Source of the DNA: Bacteroides faecalis | GTDB lineage: Bacteria; Bacteroidota; Bacteroidia; Bacteroidales; Bacteroidaceae | Reading direction: 5' to 3' | Length of the DNA stretch: 64,000 nt | NCBI RefSeq assembly: GCF_003865075.1 | Contig: NZ_BHWB01000001.1 | Coordinates: 620,001-684,000, forward strand | Shown: positions 62,683-64,000 of the stretch, one piece after another | Layout: every line of letters starts with the position of its first letter | Numbering within the stretch: the first letter of the stretch is position 1 | The notes under the pieces: model-generated | The model's database searches: none | What the model saw: only the letters and a program-made list of their open reading frames with translations | What the model was told of the DNA's origin: nothing | Program-made: the position numbers and the translations under genes

Positions 62683-63203
62683 TTTATTTGCAACTACTTT
62701 GGGTATATTTAAAGATAGGAATATTTGGCTTTGGAGGTGGCTATGCAATGCTTTCATTGATACAACATGAGATTGTAGACCGTCATCATTGGCTGACTTC
62801 ACAACAGTTTACTGATGTAGTGGCAATTTCTCAAATGACTCCGGGACCAATTGGTATTAACAGTGCGACGTATGTAGGATTTGCAGTAACGCAAAGTGTC
62901 TGGGGAGCGGTACTCGCTACCGTTGCAGTTTGCCTGCCTTCTTTCTTTTTAGTATTGCTTATTTCCTATTTTTTTGTGAAGTGCAAAGACAATAAATATA
63001 TAAAAGCAGCTATGTCCGGATTGCTTCCGATGTCAGTCGCATTAATAGCCTCCGCTTCATTGCTGATGATGAATAAAGAGAATTTTATCGATTATAAAAG
63101 TATTAGTATATTTGTTTCATCTTTCCTGATAACATGGAAATGGAACCTTCATCCGATTTTGTTAATTTGTTTGGCGGGTGTTGTAGGACTAATTTTATAT
63201 TGA
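62679..63203 (+). CDS. Chromate transporter family protein, half-size (second subunit)
   Basis: 174 residues with the same motif order (YLKIGIFGFGGGYAMLSLIQ, VVAISQMTPGPIGINSATYVG) and about five helices. It overlaps the first subunit gene by 4 bases, so both are translated together and probably form a heterodimer with opposite membrane orientation. Confidence 0.92.
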   Translation: MIYLQLLWVYLKIGIFGFGGGYAMLSLIQHEIVDRHHWLTSQQFTDVVAISQMTPGPIGINSATYVGFAVTQSVWGAVLATVAVCLPSFFLVLLISYFFVKCKDNKYIKAAMSGLLPMSVALIASASLLMMNKENFIDYKSISIFVSSFLITWKWNLHPILLICLAGVVGLILY

Positions 63204-63245
63204 GGATTAAGAGTTGATTGTTCTTGTACTATAATATAATTGTTG

Positions 63246-64000
63246 ATGACATATCTGGATACCGATAAACAAACTTGCATAGATCTTAGTATAACGGATG
63301 GCGTGCAGGATGAACAGGTTCTTTCTTCTTTGTTTCTGAAAACGGAAACGAAGCAAGGGAAATCTTTAATGATGGAATGGATTATGTATCCGTTGAGTGA
63401 CTGGGAAATGATCTGTAAAAGACAGCAACTTATAGCTTGGGGTGCATTACCGGAACTTCCTTTGAATGAGGAAGAGTTGGACTTTATCGAGTATTACCTG
63501 AGTTATCGTGACCAGATCAGAGAGGCGAATGTTATAATGTCTTGTGCTACAATTATTGATCGTCTTGTGAGGTACGATTCTCAACGTTATGTCGTTTGTA
63601 GAGGGGTAAAACTCATTGTCCGTATGTTACATCATTTGGAAAAGTGGGTTACAGAGTTACAGGAAAATGTGCCGCAACTTTGGAAAGATATGATTGATTT
63701 GGTACAGGATACTCTGCATGGAACTGAATTGGAAAATGTTTTGCAACAAGCGTTTGATAAGGATACCCGATTCTCCAATTATGTGATAGATAAATATGAT
63801 TATTTATTTCGATGTACCCGCTTGTTATCTTTGAAAGATTTGCTGTCTGTTATTTATACGTTGGATGTTTGTCGTACTGCTCATCGGATTGCTAAAGAAA
63901 AAAATCTTTGTTGCATTCCAGAGGTGGTGTGGAGCATGGATTTTTCGGTAGAAGGAGTAGTACATCCTTTTGTGAAAAATGCGCAAGAAAATAATTGGGA
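63246..64000 (+). CDS. MutS-like protein, N-terminal part, runs off the window
   Basis: Open from ATG at 63246 to the window end, 251 codons. It starts MTYLDTDKQTCIDLSITDGV and has KQGKSLMMEWIMYPLSDWEMICKRQQLI, which resembles the lever/core region of MutS (the R-W-L-x-x-P-L-x-D pattern). A long helical stretch follows. No mismatch-recognition domain precedes it, so this would be a MutS-family protein without domain I, as known in Bacteroidetes. The ATPase part lies outside, so the call rests on the core only. Confidence 0.65.
   Translation, partial: MTYLDTDKQTCIDLSITDGVQDEQVLSSLFLKTETKQGKSLMMEWIMYPLSDWEMICKRQQLIAWGALPELPLNEEELDFIEYYLSYRDQIREANVIMSCATIIDRLVRYDSQRYVVCRGVKLIVRMLHHLEKWVTELQENVPQLWKDMIDLVQDTLHGTELENVLQQAFDKDTRFSNYVIDKYDYLFRCTRLLSLKDLLSVIYTLDVCRTAHRIAKEKNLCCIPEVVWSMDFSVEGVVHPFVKNAQENNW

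Overview
The window is AT-rich DNA from a gut Bacteroides, close to the B. thetaiotaomicron/ovatus group. Direct signs are SusC/SusD outer-membrane glycan import pairs, BACON-domain lipoproteins, HU-like DNA-binding genes, GH16 and GH110 glycosidases, lipoprotein boxes, and many copies of the Bacteroides -7 promoter box TAnnTTTG (often TATCTTTG).

1-16 kb, minus strand: a cut-off lipoprotein gene and an O-antigen ligase-like/TPR membrane protein, then a polysaccharide utilization locus ordered SusC-SusD-SusC-SusD-BACON lipoprotein-BACON lipoprotein-GH16 endoglucanase. No regulator lies beside it. 16-27 kb: a secreted metzincin-like protein, a YdeI/OmdA protein, an outer-membrane barrel plus giant TPR protein pair, a zinc-ribbon Nudix hydrolase, ahpC-ahpF and a secreted EEP-family phosphodiesterase.

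27.9-35.2 kb: a ribose/nucleoside salvage cluster on the minus strand (RbsR-like regulator, two ribokinases, a sugar permease, a secreted nucleoside hydrolase and an ADP-ribosylglycohydrolase broken by three single-base frameshifts). 35.3-42.4 kb is a decay island: two frameshifted HU-like genes, two further HU gene remnants, a broken hsdM, an apparently internally deleted dinD, a glycosidase fragment, an MNT-HEPN protein, an intact clan-D-like glycosidase and a DUF3795 gene with an in-frame stop.

42.4-64 kb, mostly plus strand: inositol monophosphatase-like protein, ComF-like phosphoribosyltransferase, a two-gene ryanodine-receptor-domain system (small RyR membrane protein plus a CASTOR/POLLUX-type channel ending in RyR), two tandem tRNA-Asn, a PfkB kinase, an S41 protease, a PAS histidine kinase (minus), S-adenosylhomocysteinase, YfhO, a region with two degenerate tandem repeat arrays between a promoter and a terminator, an IS5-family element with a nonsense codon, upp, pckA, a GH110 alpha-1,3-galactosidase, a split chromate transporter and the start of a MutS-like gene.

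The most unusual items are the RyR channel pair; the recurring intergenic arrays of four degenerate 21-22 bp units (at least three in this window); and the clustering of gene decay, where all frameshifts look like one-base losses and all three nonsense codons replace an expected Trp codon.
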